Shown piece after piece: positions 50,422 through 62,019 of a stretch of DNA of 64,000 bases. Under the pieces are notes generated by a model, which was not told the DNA's origin, made no database searches, and saw only the letters and a list, made by a program, of their open reading frames with translations. The stretch's first letter is position 1; each line of letters opens with the position of its first letter. Origin of the DNA: Datnioides undecimradiatus. Its lineage: Eukaryota; Chordata; Actinopteri; Lobotiformes; Datnioididae. The stretch covers positions 10,802,287-10,866,286 of the forward strand of contig WARS01000033.1 of NCBI GenBank assembly GCA_008933995.1, given 5' to 3'. The position numbers and the translations under genes were made by a program.

Positions 50422-50441
50422 GTGTGTGTGTGTGTGTGTGT
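50422..50441. repeat. Short (GT)9-10 microsatellite
   Basis: GT units ending in TTTG. Confidence 0.93.
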
Positions 50442-50676
50442 TTGACTCCCTCTGTCTCTGTCACACACTCACACACATGCACACTATCCACTTATTCTAA
50501 CAGCCTAAAACACAGATGGATGCAATCATGCAGCCATTGGGACGCTAACATGCATTAACACACTTAGGATTATAATATGCCCCGGCACGCACGCAAGCAC
50601 AAATGCTAAAATGTTGACATGGGGCTGCTCTCTGCTCAAATTACTGTATAGACACTGCACAAAAGCTATTCCCCAG

Positions 50677-50934
50677 TATGCCACATTTTAAACAGAGATG
50701 TGTTAGTCACTGTTTTAGTAGAGGACATTTTAATAACGTCCCCAAGTTTAAGGCAAAGCATGTCATTCTTATACACTCTGAATTTGAATTTGTTACAGAT
50801 GAAGAAAGAATTAATGGCAAGTGCCAGCGGTACAGTATACCTGATGCAAAGGAAGCGTTTCTCAATTCCAAAAGTAACAATGGTGGAACGTTTCTGCATT
50901 ACATGACAACACTGAACAAACACTTACCTCAAAG
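50677..50934 (+). other. Weak exon candidate between AG and GT signals
   Basis: An open frame of 86 codons (50678-50938) sits between CTATTCCCCAG (ending 50676) and CAAAG followed by GTAATATG (from 50935), which resemble splice acceptor and donor. The peptide (…KHVILIHSEFEFVTDEERIN…) has no domain I recognise. Frames are also open on the minus strand and in a second plus frame, which argues for low stop density rather than coding. No neighbouring exons are seen. Confidence 0.15.
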
Positions 50935-50941
50935 GTAATAT

Positions 50942-52449
50942 GTCACAGTAGGCTATAAAACTGAAAGCTTCTGTTATGCAGTGAAATTGCAAATACAAAA
51001 TAATAAGGAGGACTTACAGCTCAAAGTCTTCCGGTTTCAATTTTCATCTTGGTTGCTTTCATGTATTGCACTGTACTGAGCAATAAAACTACAATGTTTG
51101 AAGTGTCTCCACACACATACAGAGCAACAGCAGAGGAACACAGACACACTACCTGTCTGATCCACAACTGTTTCTTGGTTACTATTCTAGCTAACCAGAA
51201 ACCCAAACTGTTCCAAAACACCAGATTCAAAGGTCACCGGCTGGTCTTCTAGATCTTGCGTTTCTGAGCAGGTTCACCATAGATTGACTGATTCACAAGC
51301 TAATAAGCTTGTTGTGCTAAACTCAGTATATGTAGCTAATGACTTAAAGCTCAAAGTTTCCAGGCAGAACTCATGCTTGTGAACTTTGGTTCCACAATGT
51401 GACCCCTGTACTATGACAGTTCATATAAAACACATACTCTTTGGTCTGAGGTCCCTGGGCGGTTACTAGGAGCTAGAGCTCTCAGTGCAAATTATATTGG
51501 GTCTTATCTTGTTGTTTAGTATGTGCTGTTTACATTCCTGTCTGTTTTATACCTAAGAGGTATTACTGTGAACAGTTTTTGAGTTTTTGAATATTACACT
51601 ACCAATAGCACACTACCAGCCTGTGCAATCTGAGCAACTGCTAGGACAGTTCTAAAAAGTGCAGCACAAAAGGTTTTTGAAAATAAAGAAATAAATATCC
51701 AAACAATGGGGGTCTGAGAAAAAGTGTATCAACTATTACTTCAACATCAGAAAAACTATACAGAGTGTCTGTGAGAGGAAAAACAGATTTTGCACGTTTC
51801 AACTTTAAAAACCTTAACGTTTTAGTTGTGAAGATATATTTCCACACAATATGCTCCCATTATATGTGCCAAGGTGTTATCTCCAGCTTAATAGCGCACA
51901 CTTTCTGCTTCATAGATCTGCATTCCTTTGACCTCAAAGGCATTAGTTTCTATCTCCTCCCCTTCATAACATCTGAAAGTACTGCTGCACCCGTGGGAGT
52001 CGACATTGTATTCCTATGGGAACACTGCACTTTTCGTCTTGGCAAGAAGACATGCTCTCTCTACACATGACAAGTGCATGAAATATGACATTGACACACA
52101 GAGGATGGTGCTTATACAGATAGGCAGAATACAAAACGAGGTTTTACAGGCAAAACCGTTCTGACGGGAAGGAACTGCTCGCCATCAGAACTGCTGGTGA
52201 GATGTGAGGTAAGGGTGCCATTTCTGTCACGCCACACTGTATGTAAATGACAGCCCACGTCAGTCAAGCACGGAGAGTTAAAGAGATAGAGTAAAAGGAG
52301 GAGTGAAGCCATGGAGAGAGGGAGAGGGGGAGAGCTGACACACTGGTCAGTGCATTTTAATGTCAATTAAAAAGCAGCACCATGACAGGAAACTCTCCAT
52401 AAAACCAGGGAGCTGTGACGGAGTGACTAATAGAAAGGACAGAGTAACG
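50942..52449. other. 1.5 kb without a recognised gene
   Basis: Non-coding. The 101-codon plus frame 51765-52070 has no domain. Confidence 0.5.
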
Positions 52450-52585
52450 CCTCCCCTTCTCTCCTCTTTGCTCCATCTTGTGTTTATGCCCTTCTCACTC
52501 CCTCTCCATCTCGTTCTCCTTCCAGTTCTTTCTCATTCTTTCTCTCATTTTCTCTGCATGTTGTTACTCTCAATTTCTTTCCCTC
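52450..52585. repeat. Pyrimidine-rich low-complexity tract
   Basis: CTCCCTCTCCATCTCGTTCT and similar sequence. The 116-codon plus frame 52360-52710 is Ser/Leu/Pro-rich because of it and is not a supported gene. Confidence 0.85.
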
Positions 52586-52614
52586 TGCAACTCCTTGACC
52601 CCCTTGTGCGCATT

Positions 52615-52935
52615 AATTTCTCTCCCCACCCTCAAGGCCAAAGATGTGAAGAACATGGATATGGATGTGGCCTTCATATGAGTCATGATAATGGCTATTC
52701 CTCCTCTTGACCCTGTCACCTTTCAGGTCCATCTAGAAAAAAACCAAATGCCAACGCTAATTTGCATAGAGCCCATTAGCTTCCCCCCAGTAATTCGAAA
52801 AAGGCTCTGAATCACCTTATTACACACGGAGTAATTGGGAATTTTCCTGCATATCTAAAGATGGGCTCCACACCTCCAGTCAGACAAGAGGGACCTCATC
52901 GCACGGGCCTGGAAACAATTTCTTTCTCTATACAG
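52615..52935. promoter_or_regulatory. Candidate conserved non-coding element with inverted octamer
   Basis: A repeat-free block with ATTTGCAT (52760-52767, inverse octamer) next to GCCCATTAGC, CCCCAGTAATTCG, CGGAGTAATTGGG and TTCCTGCATATC. The density of POU/homeodomain cores within about 120 bp and the even base composition make this one of the best enhancer candidates. It directly follows a CT-rich tract, a frequent neighbour of such elements. Conservation is untested. Confidence 0.42.
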
Positions 52936-53548
52936 TTTCTCACTTTTGCAGTTTATATCCAGTTTAAGTAATTGAAATCGAGAAAGTTCTAAATTAATCA
53001 ACCCCCACGCAATAACCTTTAACCTTATTTTGCATCCACCTCTATTTACTTGTATTTAATATAAACAATCAGTGAAATGTTTGATACCAGTGTATTACTG
53101 GTTAAAAGGTTTTCCAGCAGATAAGATGGCACTGCAAGTCTTTGGAGTGCATTTACACAGGACAGTCAGTCTCCACACTTTGGAAGAAATAGGTAGTAGC
53201 CGACCCATTCATTACTGTTGCTTTCTGTAACCCTTCATGACAACTGAAATGTAAATGTGCTCCTTTGTTGTCACTCTAAATTGCATTTTGATAACAAAAC
53301 CTTAACAACAAGGGACCTGTTTGCAATACTTAGAACAGTTAATCTATCTAGCTTCATGTTGAGAGCCTTGTCTTTGCAACCATAAAAAAATACTAATTTA
53401 ATCCACATCCAGTGGAATAGCAGGAGGCTGAATGCTCAACCCAATGACGCTTTACACAATAAGTTTTCAGGTAGGGAAATTCTCTCTCTTTTCTCTTTAA
53501 CCCCCAGGACTTCCTCTTCTCTAAACTCATATTCTATAGTAATTCTAC
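52936..53548. other. No gene seen
   Basis: Unique AT-rich sequence with nothing recognised. Confidence 0.5.
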
Positions 53549-53640
53549 AATGTCATTTAGCAGATGCTTTTATCAAAGCGACATACATGTACAATAAGTA
53601 CAACACAAGGTCAGTAATTATATCTTGTGAATGAAATACA
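53549..53640 (+). repeat. Fragment of a teleost dispersed repeat ('TCATTTAGCAGATGCTTTTATC' type)
   Basis: AATGTCATTTAGCAGATGCT, then TTTATCAAAGCGACATACAT, matches the motif 'catttagcagacgcttttatccaaagcgacttaca', which is scattered in huge numbers through fish genomes. The downstream boundary is unclear. A small CTAAGCTTG / CAAGCTTAG inverted repeat lies further on at 53831-53854. Confidence 0.55.
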
Positions 53641-55523
53641 TAGAGGTATATTTAAATGTATAACTTTATAACAATTTTTTAAAATACGTCCTGTCTTGTA
53701 ACTTAAGTATAATGACACACATTGGACGTGGACAAGCATTTAACTCAGTGTAAGGGGGAAAGTATGAAGGCACAAAATGTGACCGTATCCATGAAAGTAT
53801 GCAGAACCGTAGGAGGAAATGATGAGGAAACTAAGCTTGTGTGGGCAAGCTTAGGCTGATTCTTGGGAGGGCTTGTTGAGTCATGTTGATCTGTCTTGGG
53901 AAGAAGCTCTTACTGTGATGCTAAGGTGATGTCTCACAGGAAGGATTTTGGAATTTGGCAATGCAAGAGCAAGAAACTGCATCTCCTTTTTCTTATAATC
54001 TGGGACTTAGATTGTGCATCTGGCTCCTACTGGTCCCCAAAAGAAACAAAGAGAGTGACGATACGCACCCCGATACCTCTAATGAATAAACTAATTAACA
54101 GCTGCTCCCAGAAATCCCTATCTCCCATTATTCAAATAGCATTAATTGAAAAAAGGAATGTGACTATTAAGTGTTTATCCCAAACTCAGGATGAGAGGCA
54201 TGAAAACATTGTCTTTCCTTTTTAAAAGATTTTAAAAGTTTTTCATGTCTTTACTTTCCCCTCTGCTTTCTTTTATTTCTTGCTCAATTCAACTCCCACC
54301 ATGCCTCTCAGGCATGTCCATCAAAAAGGACTCTCTGGTACTCTCTAGTAGGTATATGGCATCCACCCATGTGAAAGAAAAAGGCTTTCACAACTGTAAA
54401 AACAACCAGGCACAATATTTTATCAATTTAAAACTGTTTTTCAGTCAAAATGCAAACTCAAGAGCAGTTCAGCTTTGTGCTGCTCTTTGATTTGCTCAAT
54501 TGACAGTTAGAGTGGGCCATGAGGCTAAATCTACATCTTGGAAATAAAGGCACTCATGCAGTAAAGCACTGATTCAGAGTATTCCAATGGTTGGTTTTTG
54601 TTTTTGTTTTGTTTTTTTCTTATTTAAAATAAACCTGACAAATAACATAAAAACCTGATAAAAACATATAAATAACAGATTTTTGAGACCAGTAAATGTC
54701 ATCTTTAGCAATACTGTTTACATAATGTTAACTGTCACAGAAATTAACTCACGGTTCACTGCTGCTACATCAAGACATGAATGATGCCTCTCCTCTCTAA
54801 GGCTTTATTTTCAGGTTGCAATGTTACTGCTCTGTGAAAAACTATAGATGCTAGCTACAGTTGTGACAACATGAGTGACATAATAATTGTAAGGCACAGG
54901 TATTAAATTAGAGTTACATTGAAATATATGTATATGTAATGTTAATGCATTCATGATTTATTTACACAATACAAACTTTGCTACATGTGCGGCACAATGC
55001 TGAGATTGTTGTGATGTTATGACAGGCTTCAGTTCCCACCATGACCAGTGCTTAGCATTTTGTTAAGTTTGCTATTTTGTGCTCCACAATAAAAAGAAAA
55101 ATAAATCACTGTGATTTTTGTTTCAAAGCCATTTGCATCAGGCAGTATTTTAGTATTAGTAATGTTGAGTTCCCAATACTGCAAATGCAAATGCAAAAAC
55201 AAAATCCAATTTAGCAAAAAACAACTTTACCTATTGTCACATAAGATTCAGATTGGGATTTAAGATCAGTCACACTGCTAGAGATAAAAATTGCTGTCCA
55301 ACAGACACAAACAACTGATATCAAATTGATCACGTTTAAGTCCACTAAACTGGTATGTGTAGTATAAAGATGGCATTAATGTATTCAAGGTTTGAAAGCA
55401 GCCAACAATCAGGCTAGTTGAGAGGTTCAGTGGATAATTCTTTCTAGAGTGTAAGCATCTACCTTTCAGTCAGACTGTCTCTTCCCACAGACTTAGTCAG
55501 AATAAGCTGCAAGCTGGATTTAA
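53641..55523. other. 1.9 kb without a recognised gene
   Basis: Non-coding. The frames 53896-54225 (109 codons) and 54245-54490 have no domain. A T/G-rich patch lies at about 54595-54620. Confidence 0.5.
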
Positions 55524-56063
55524 ATGTTGCAGAAGCATGAAGGACACAGGTATTCAAAGGACTGTGCAAGCATCACATTGTGTGCCAGAGAAACAAACTG
55601 TTTGTATGCAAATGCATATTTGCGTGTTTACAACACTACACACCAGCCAAAGACAGATCAAACTAAAGCATTATCTCATGGTGGAGTGTGGCAATTTGTT
55701 ACGGATGTGTCAGATAACCTGAAGAACACAACATTCCTGCATTCTCCCCTGTTAACACTAGGAAACCACTTTGGCCACTTCAGAAAGCATGACAGCAACA
55801 TAAAGAGACGCAATCTTGGAGAGATAATCAGCAAAAGAGCCCACAGTATTTCACAAACTCAAACAAACACAGGCACTCAAGTGGTGATCTCAGAGCTGGG
55901 GATCTATCAGGCCAGGGCAGAACACATTTTACACCTTTATCTCCCTCAGTGCAATGGGAGATATGACAACAGGTCAGCGTGGAGGAAGCTCAAACAAGAT
56001 GCCCTCCCCCACCTGCCGCCACCCAACTTACTGCCAGTAAAAGCAGACAGAAAAAAGAGATGA
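55524..56063 (+). other. Longest open frame of the window (179 codons), probably chance
   Basis: Open for 540 bp and ending ...PVKADRKKR before TGA. The translation is rich in His, Thr, Asn and Gln, has no signal peptide, membrane segment or recognised domain, and does not look like a transposon product. A second, shorter plus frame overlaps it (55537-55722). In this much AT-rich DNA one frame of about this length by chance is not surprising. It is listed only because it is the longest. Confidence 0.12.
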
Positions 56064-57029
56064 TTGGTTTCTCTGAAAAGTCCTCAGGTAGGTCTGTCTG
56101 GTGTTCAGGAGAATATTGGATTACGACTGAGCAATGGACGTGTGAAATGTAGCCACTTTCAGGGAAAGGGGTAATTTGTAGAGGTAGATGGTGAAATTGT
56201 CCCAGTGTGGCAGAATCAGAGAAGTTTTAACCAGATAAGTCTCTCTAAAGTTTGAAGGCAAGCACAGGGACACGTGAAGAAAAAATTATGTTGCAATTCA
56301 TTTTCAGAAAACTACGGGCAAACAGTACCGTGCTAGCAGCTAGATATGCAAGATCATGTGTGCTAAGAATCTGTGTTGTCAAGCTTCAAGTTGTGGCCAA
56401 ATCAGAGCTATACATGTCAGTAAGCATCCTGAGAGGAAGGACTGACAGCTACAAGCATGGTTTAAGTGTGACAACAGCAAGTGTTCATTATGGTTTCTTC
56501 ATTCAATTGGTTGAAGTTTGCCGGTGACAGACAGATGGTTCAACTGTTCACCTGCCACATATTTTTGGTAAGAGTCTGCCCTTGTCCAAACATTTTCAAA
56601 TGACACCTTATCAAGTCATCTGCTGTTCAGACAACTGCTTTTACATCATATTTTATAGTTTTGGAATCAGTACAGTCTTGTTCAGTGACATTCCCTACGT
56701 GCAAATTTATTTGCAATTAGGTTAAATTTCCATGCAAGCAGATACATTAACTAAAAAAGGGTGGCCCTCACAGATCTACAGGATCAAGGATGGGAGCGAT
56801 CAAGGTATCAGGTATTTGAAGCCTGATCCAGCAGCAGTACTAAGTAGGTAACAACAACAGTAAAACTGGGAATGGTAGATGGTCAGTTTTAGGACTGAAA
56901 GGAAATTGGACATTTCTAATCAGTATAAGCCATACATGTGCTAACTGGCCTTCAATAAAAAGGCAGGTACGCATTCTAAAAATTCAAATACTTGAACAAT
57001 GAAAAGGACAGCATTTGGCGGGTATCACT
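56064..57029. other. No gene seen
   Basis: Unique non-coding sequence. The frame 56252-56527 has no domain. Confidence 0.5.
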
Positions 57030-57310
57030 GCCTTTTGGATTTTCACTAATGCTAACAATCTCTTGTGCACCAGATGGTTAGTCAGCATGGACAGCTGATA
57101 GAGGGTCCTGTGGACCAATTCGTCACTTGGCAACAAACATTACCAGCATTCAATCACTTCCACATGCAGTGACAAGAGGAGCATGGAGAAGGCCGCCAAT
57201 GGCCCAGTAGGAAGTGATTTGTCTGAGATTGGGCCTCCCACTCTGTTGCAGCACACATCAAAACAAAGCTTTATTGTTCCATCTCTGTTTACAACATAAT
57301 TACAAGAGGA
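57030..57310. promoter_or_regulatory. Candidate conserved non-coding element
   Basis: Repeat-free, with CACTAATGCTAACAATC, GACCAATTCGTCACTTGG, AAGGCCGCCAATGGCCC and AACAAAGCTTTATTGTTCC (SOX-type ACAAAG / ATTGTT words at about 57264-57278). The evidence is style and motif density only. Confidence 0.33.
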
Positions 57311-58123
57311 TTTATGCCATTATTGTCCCTCAGCTTTGCCTTGAGTGCAGAGTTTCCACATAGTTGGGTGTCCTTGCAAAAGTGCCTGCTGCCCGCACAC
57401 CTGGCACAGCAGGGAAAACAGATTAGGATGGCATATGCAGCAGTTACTGGACGGCCTCTGCAAATGTCTGTCTTGGGATGGGCAATAAAACAGTGAAGTA
57501 ATCCAGTCACACACTATTTTACACACGCACTTTGCTAAAACTGCAAACACACACAGGGAGGGCATGGAAACACAGATATAAAAAATGTATTTAAAATTAG
57601 CACTAAGACTTTTTTGCACTTAAGATACATTTATAAGCTGTCTGTGTAGTAAAAATGATGACATGAGTTGATAACATGTTCATTTATTCAGCTAATTTTG
57701 ATGAATGTCTGAATTTTCAACATTTTCAGGTGTACCACTGTGATCAGAAGATCAAGAGCCAAGCCACACGTGAACAAGTAATTCTAGCAGTATATAGAGA
57801 GCTTAAATCCCTCCTGTGCAAAATTCTTCACTAAAAGACATATGTGGACATGTGTGGACTGCCAAGAACAATTAAATACTTGCACACACATACAGTCTTT
57901 ATCTCACCCTTTCACATTAACCTGCCATGCACAGCTCTCTGTCTTCTCTCTATCACATGCAGTCCAAGCATGCCAAGTGTTGCAGTTGGTTCAGTTGATG
58001 TAACGACTAGACACAAAAGTTGCCAAGAGCATTCAAACAGGGATCTCCATATTAATAGAGTGAGCACAGTACTGTAGGGTATAGAGGTTTGGCAGGGGCA
58101 ACTTGACAGATAGAAGTCATTTT
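57311..58123. other. No gene seen
   Basis: Frames 57289-57619 on both strands overlap each other and have no domain. Otherwise unique sequence. Confidence 0.5.
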
Positions 58124-58415
58124 GGGGGACACAGTGGCTCAGTGGTTAGCACTTATTTGTAGGGCTGTTTGTTTTGTGAGAATTATCTTTTCTGTTTTAT
58201 TGATCAGTCCTCCTTTCACCCCACTGACACTAGGTTCCGAGTCAAGGCAGGGGCTTTGGTCTGGAATTCTTCCTAATTTTGCATTGGTTTCCCCCGCCAC
58301 TGAAAGGTGTGTTGGTCAATGCCCCTGTCCAGAACTATAGTTGGTTATTCGATGTTACAGAGTGGCTGTCTGCCCCTCTTCATACTTAGGATGGGTTGAA
58401 AAGATAAAAGGTTAA
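58124..58415 (+). mobile_element. Degenerate tRNA-derived SINE-like repeat
   Basis: It starts GGGGACACAGTGGCTCAGTG with an intact RNA polymerase III A box TGGCTCAGTGG (58135-58145) followed by TTAGCAC. A degenerate B box GGTTCCGAGTC lies at 58233-58243. After the B box come AAGGCAGGGGCTTTGGTCTG, a TTTGCATTGGTTTCCCC block and a GTGGCTGTCTGCCCCTC block, in the order of the very common fish repeat 'cagtggctcagtggttagcactgtcgcctcaca...'. The A-to-B distance (about 90 bp) is far larger than in a tRNA (30-40), so unrelated sequence of roughly 50-60 bp appears inserted. Not expected to be transcribed (inference). Confidence 0.65.
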
Positions 58416-59197
58416 AAATATAAATTTCTTTTTCTTTCAGATTGTATGTGGAAGCGTCAGTAATTGAAAATTGAATTATGATGGCCACTCAGCAAATATT
58501 AGGGCTCAATGTATTCAAAAAGGTTTGCACAAAACTATCTTGAAATATAAAGCCCATATTTATCCCCTACTGGTCTATAGTCTCAAGGAAAGCCCTCATT
58601 TTTTCACTGTTCCACTATGTTCATACTTACAATAATCCACTCTGTGTCTTTCTCAAGAAGGTTAGTGATGTATTTTTAAACTCTATAACTCTATAAAACA
58701 ACATCCTCTTGGTTAGACAAACCAAACAACCAGCGACATGTTAGAGTTGGTTAGTATAGACTTTTGGTGTTGTCCAACCATCACCCACTTGCAGCTTTCA
58801 TACATCCATATGCCATATCCATGGATGGCCCTTAGCTATGTGATTTTATCTGGGTAATTAACTTAAATGAGAGTAGTACGACATGTGAGAAATGCGAAAG
58901 TGTGATGACATGTACATGGCAAAGATTTGGCCAAATTGCCTTCAGCCATGCTACATCACAGTCATCTGGGCCACTTAGCTGCCACATGCAGCCCGCAAAT
59001 ACATGCTATCTGTCCTCGTCAAGAGTAATAGGCTCTTTCTTAAGCTGCCTTATGGGTCTGACCTTTTCCACTATACTGAATGTGCAAATTATTCTTGATA
59101 TTGTATCCTGGGATTTTTTTTCTTTTCTTTTCTCCTCCCCAGAAAGGAAAATGCACTGCAACACACCAACGCCCTAGTCAATTCTTCCACTGCCAAG
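58416..59197. other. No gene seen
   Basis: Unique non-coding sequence with a TTTTCTTTTC patch at about 59112-59140. The frame 58902-59177 has no domain. Confidence 0.5.
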
Positions 59198-59545
59198 TCA
59201 TACATCATATTTTGAGTGTATGGATTTCTAATATCTCGCTACAGCAGTCAAGATGATGTAACAGATATGGACTCTGAGCACATATCAAATAGATTCCTTG
59301 AGGATATTCAATATGGTTGCCAAGAGACATTTGATCAGATTATTAAAATAGATAACCTCTTATACCTAGAATTATACTATGAAATATCAAAAGTACTGCT
59401 GGGGGTAATTAGAAGTGGGATGGCATCCATTAATGACCTTCTGAAAGATGAAAGAAATAGGAATAAGGTGTCCCTGCTCTTCAGCGCAATGCTCCCCCTG
59501 CTCTCATTTGACATTCCCGGTTGAATTGAACACTGAGTGAACAAT
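59198..59545 (+). other. Candidate conserved block: non-coding element or terminal exon
   Basis: Open from 59216 to a TGA at 59522-59524 (102 codons, first ATG at about 59267). The peptide is acidic at the start (SQDDVTDMDSEHISNRFLED), then has hydrophobic stretches (LLYLELYYEISKVLLGVI; SLLFSAMLPLLSF). A branch-point-like TTCTAAT and CTCGCTACAG (AG at 59243-59244) precede it, imitating an acceptor. There is no polyadenylation signal close downstream and no other exon. No domain is recognised. The repeat-free, evenly composed sequence with TCCATTAATGACC could equally be a regulatory element. Confidence 0.25.
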
Positions 59546-62019
59546 CATAAAGATAGAAAATGGCTTCCTCAGAACACAAATGTGGTACGAGTCACACCGT
59601 AGTCATATCACAGCATGAATATTAGCCCTGGCTGGAAGTCCTTTGTTCAGGGTTTTACCTGCAGCAAGTGACTGGTCTGGTTAAAATAAGCTACAGTTCC
59701 AGTAGGAAAGAAAAATTATATTTCAAGCCGAGGACACAACATGAAATAGAACAACGCATAACAAGCCACAGTTTTCAACAAGCTACCTAAACCTACTCAC
59801 AAACCTCTCACCCGTGTCCACTGATGTATTCTTGCCCCATGTTTTCCTTTGAACAGCATGATATGAAATCAGAAACATTGCAACAATCCAAAGAGAGGGG
59901 CAAGGGAGAGTGACGCAAAGGTCGAAATCTACACAGCTACCTCCCCTACACTCAGCCCCAGTTGAGTCATTACCCAGTAAAAATGGGCTCTTTTTGGCAG
60001 AACTAGCCCCATTACAGCATCCCAGTCCAGTGCTCTAAACTGAAAGGCTGTCTTCCGTGTAAATACACTTGGCCCAAACACATGCCCTTAAAGGTGTGGG
60101 TGGTGAGCACACTCTGTGGAAGTCTTGCATTATAACCAGGCAACCACATACACAGGCCTGGCCACCCACTCTCCTCCCGGCATGATTCCAGGAGGGGAGG
60201 CTCTGTTTCAACAGTTCTAGGTGTGTTGGATCTTTCCCCGACTGGTCCTTGAATCAGTTTGAATTGGAAATCTCTGACACCCCACCCCAGATGTGGAATT
60301 CATCAATACAATGCTGTATCAGTTTAGAGACTACCAAAAAACACTGGATTGGGTTTCTTCAAAAGCTCCGGAAAGCTACTCAGTGCTTCGCCAACCAGTC
60401 CACATTTCCCTGCTTTTCCTGCAAGCTTAGCCTCTGCTCATCAAAAAACTCGAGCTATCAGAAAAAAGGACAGCGTATTGATTGCGTGCTTCTGGAGAGC
60501 TGCTACAGTTGTGTCAGGCGTGCACATGTTCAGGGTGGACAAAAAATGGCAAATGGAGGCATGATGGTGGATTTGAGGAAAGTGCAAATAATCCTATGGG
60601 AAATCACAAACACTAGCTTAGGGCCAGAGTTTGTGTTGTGGTCGGACGTGGAGTAGTGTTCGTGGCGCCATGGGAGGATGCACCAATGAGGCATACAAAA
60701 GGGAAATGCTTGGTTTTGCTGACTCAGTAGCAGAGCACTGGGGCTAGGTTTGCCCTGTGGAGGTTAAATGGAGAGTGATTGTTGTAAAGTCACCCTTAAA
60801 TGGGGCACTCCACAATTTAATATTTCACTTAAATAAAATGTAAGTCATTGTGAATGACAAATTTTCAAAAGACAGGTCAAACTTGGGGCTAATGTAAGTC
60901 AGTCTCCAAAGTTACAATGAATTTTACACTTCCCATTACTGTGCCTTTCATGAAACTCTCCCACTCTGATACTGTAAAAAGCCCACTTCTTAAACATAAT
61001 CTGTAATGGTCGCTTATTAGTTGCGATCTCTGAACCTCAGTACAAGTACAAATTTGTCACTTAAGTAATTATTTCAGTGTTTTCTCATACCTCCTAGGAC
61101 ATAATGCAAGTCTTTCATAGACTGAGTAGTACTCCACCTAGCTACACTTTGACACATGTCACGGCTTTTTAAGTGTGTGTTCATGCTATTTTTTTAAAAT
61201 TCAGTTAATTAATTCAAGTACACAGAAGAAAAAAAGATGTTTGCTGTAGTTTTCTATTACTTTGTGAGATCCTAACATTAGAATTATACTAATTAGACAT
61301 CTAGTCCAAGCTACAGTTCCTGTAACATTTTATTTCTAGTGACTTGGAAGGCCATTGTATCTAATTTTCATATTCATCATGGAGCTGTTTTTTTCTATGG
61401 TAATTTATTCAGGTTCAGGTTCTTTTTTTAAACTTGTCACTAAAAAGAGTAGCTTTAAATGATAAAGACAGTAAATCAGCCGATATTCATTTTGCATGTG
61501 TTAGCTTTCTTTTCCGACTTTTGTCTTCATCAGACATTTTACTTTGATGTTGTTACAGTTTTCCTGACAGTGTGTCTTCTCTACTGGTTTTATCCATGCA
61601 CAGTCTGCCTGATGGCTAAACTTGGAGCACAGCAGGGGAGGTTTGGGTGTCGGCAGCTCCTCACAATGCATTGCACTTTTCCAACACATAGGTCTTTCAA
61701 ATCTCATATCAGCTTTTACCTACAGTCAGCACCAGCAAGCAGAAATACGGAGAGACAGGATGAGAGACGGAAAGTGAACAAACGAGAGAGGGATGGCGGA
61801 AGGGCAGGAAAGACACAGCCACAGCAGGATGCCTTTCGCTCTGGCAGACTATGGGAGAAATGAGACAATGAAGAGGTTGATATAGGGAAAAAACAGATTA
61901 TGGTGGAAAATATCCCCACTGTCCTCCTAACTATTTAATAAAAAGGCATGAGAAAGAGGTATCTGACAGAGGTATGTCCTTGGTTGTTGCAAGCTCAAAA
62001 TGTTCAGCTCACCTGTCAT
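59546..62019. other. 2.5 kb without a recognised gene
   Basis: Non-coding. The 135-codon frame 60249-60656 and the 134-codon frame 61459-61863 have no domain. The latter ends in a purine-rich Arg/Glu/Lys tract. Confidence 0.5.

Noticed and set aside
55524..56063. 179-codon open frame as a real gene
   Set aside because: No domain, no ATG context or exon partners, composition follows the local base content, and a frame of this length is plausible by chance among thousands of frames in 64 kb. Kept only as a low-confidence entry.
58135..58243. A functional tRNA gene at the A/B boxes
   Set aside because: A and B boxes are too far apart, the B box is degenerate and no cloverleaf can be drawn; it fits a SINE relic.
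60249..60656. 135-codon plus-strand frame with several cysteines
   Set aside because: Cysteines are not in a zinc-finger or other regular spacing; no domain seen.
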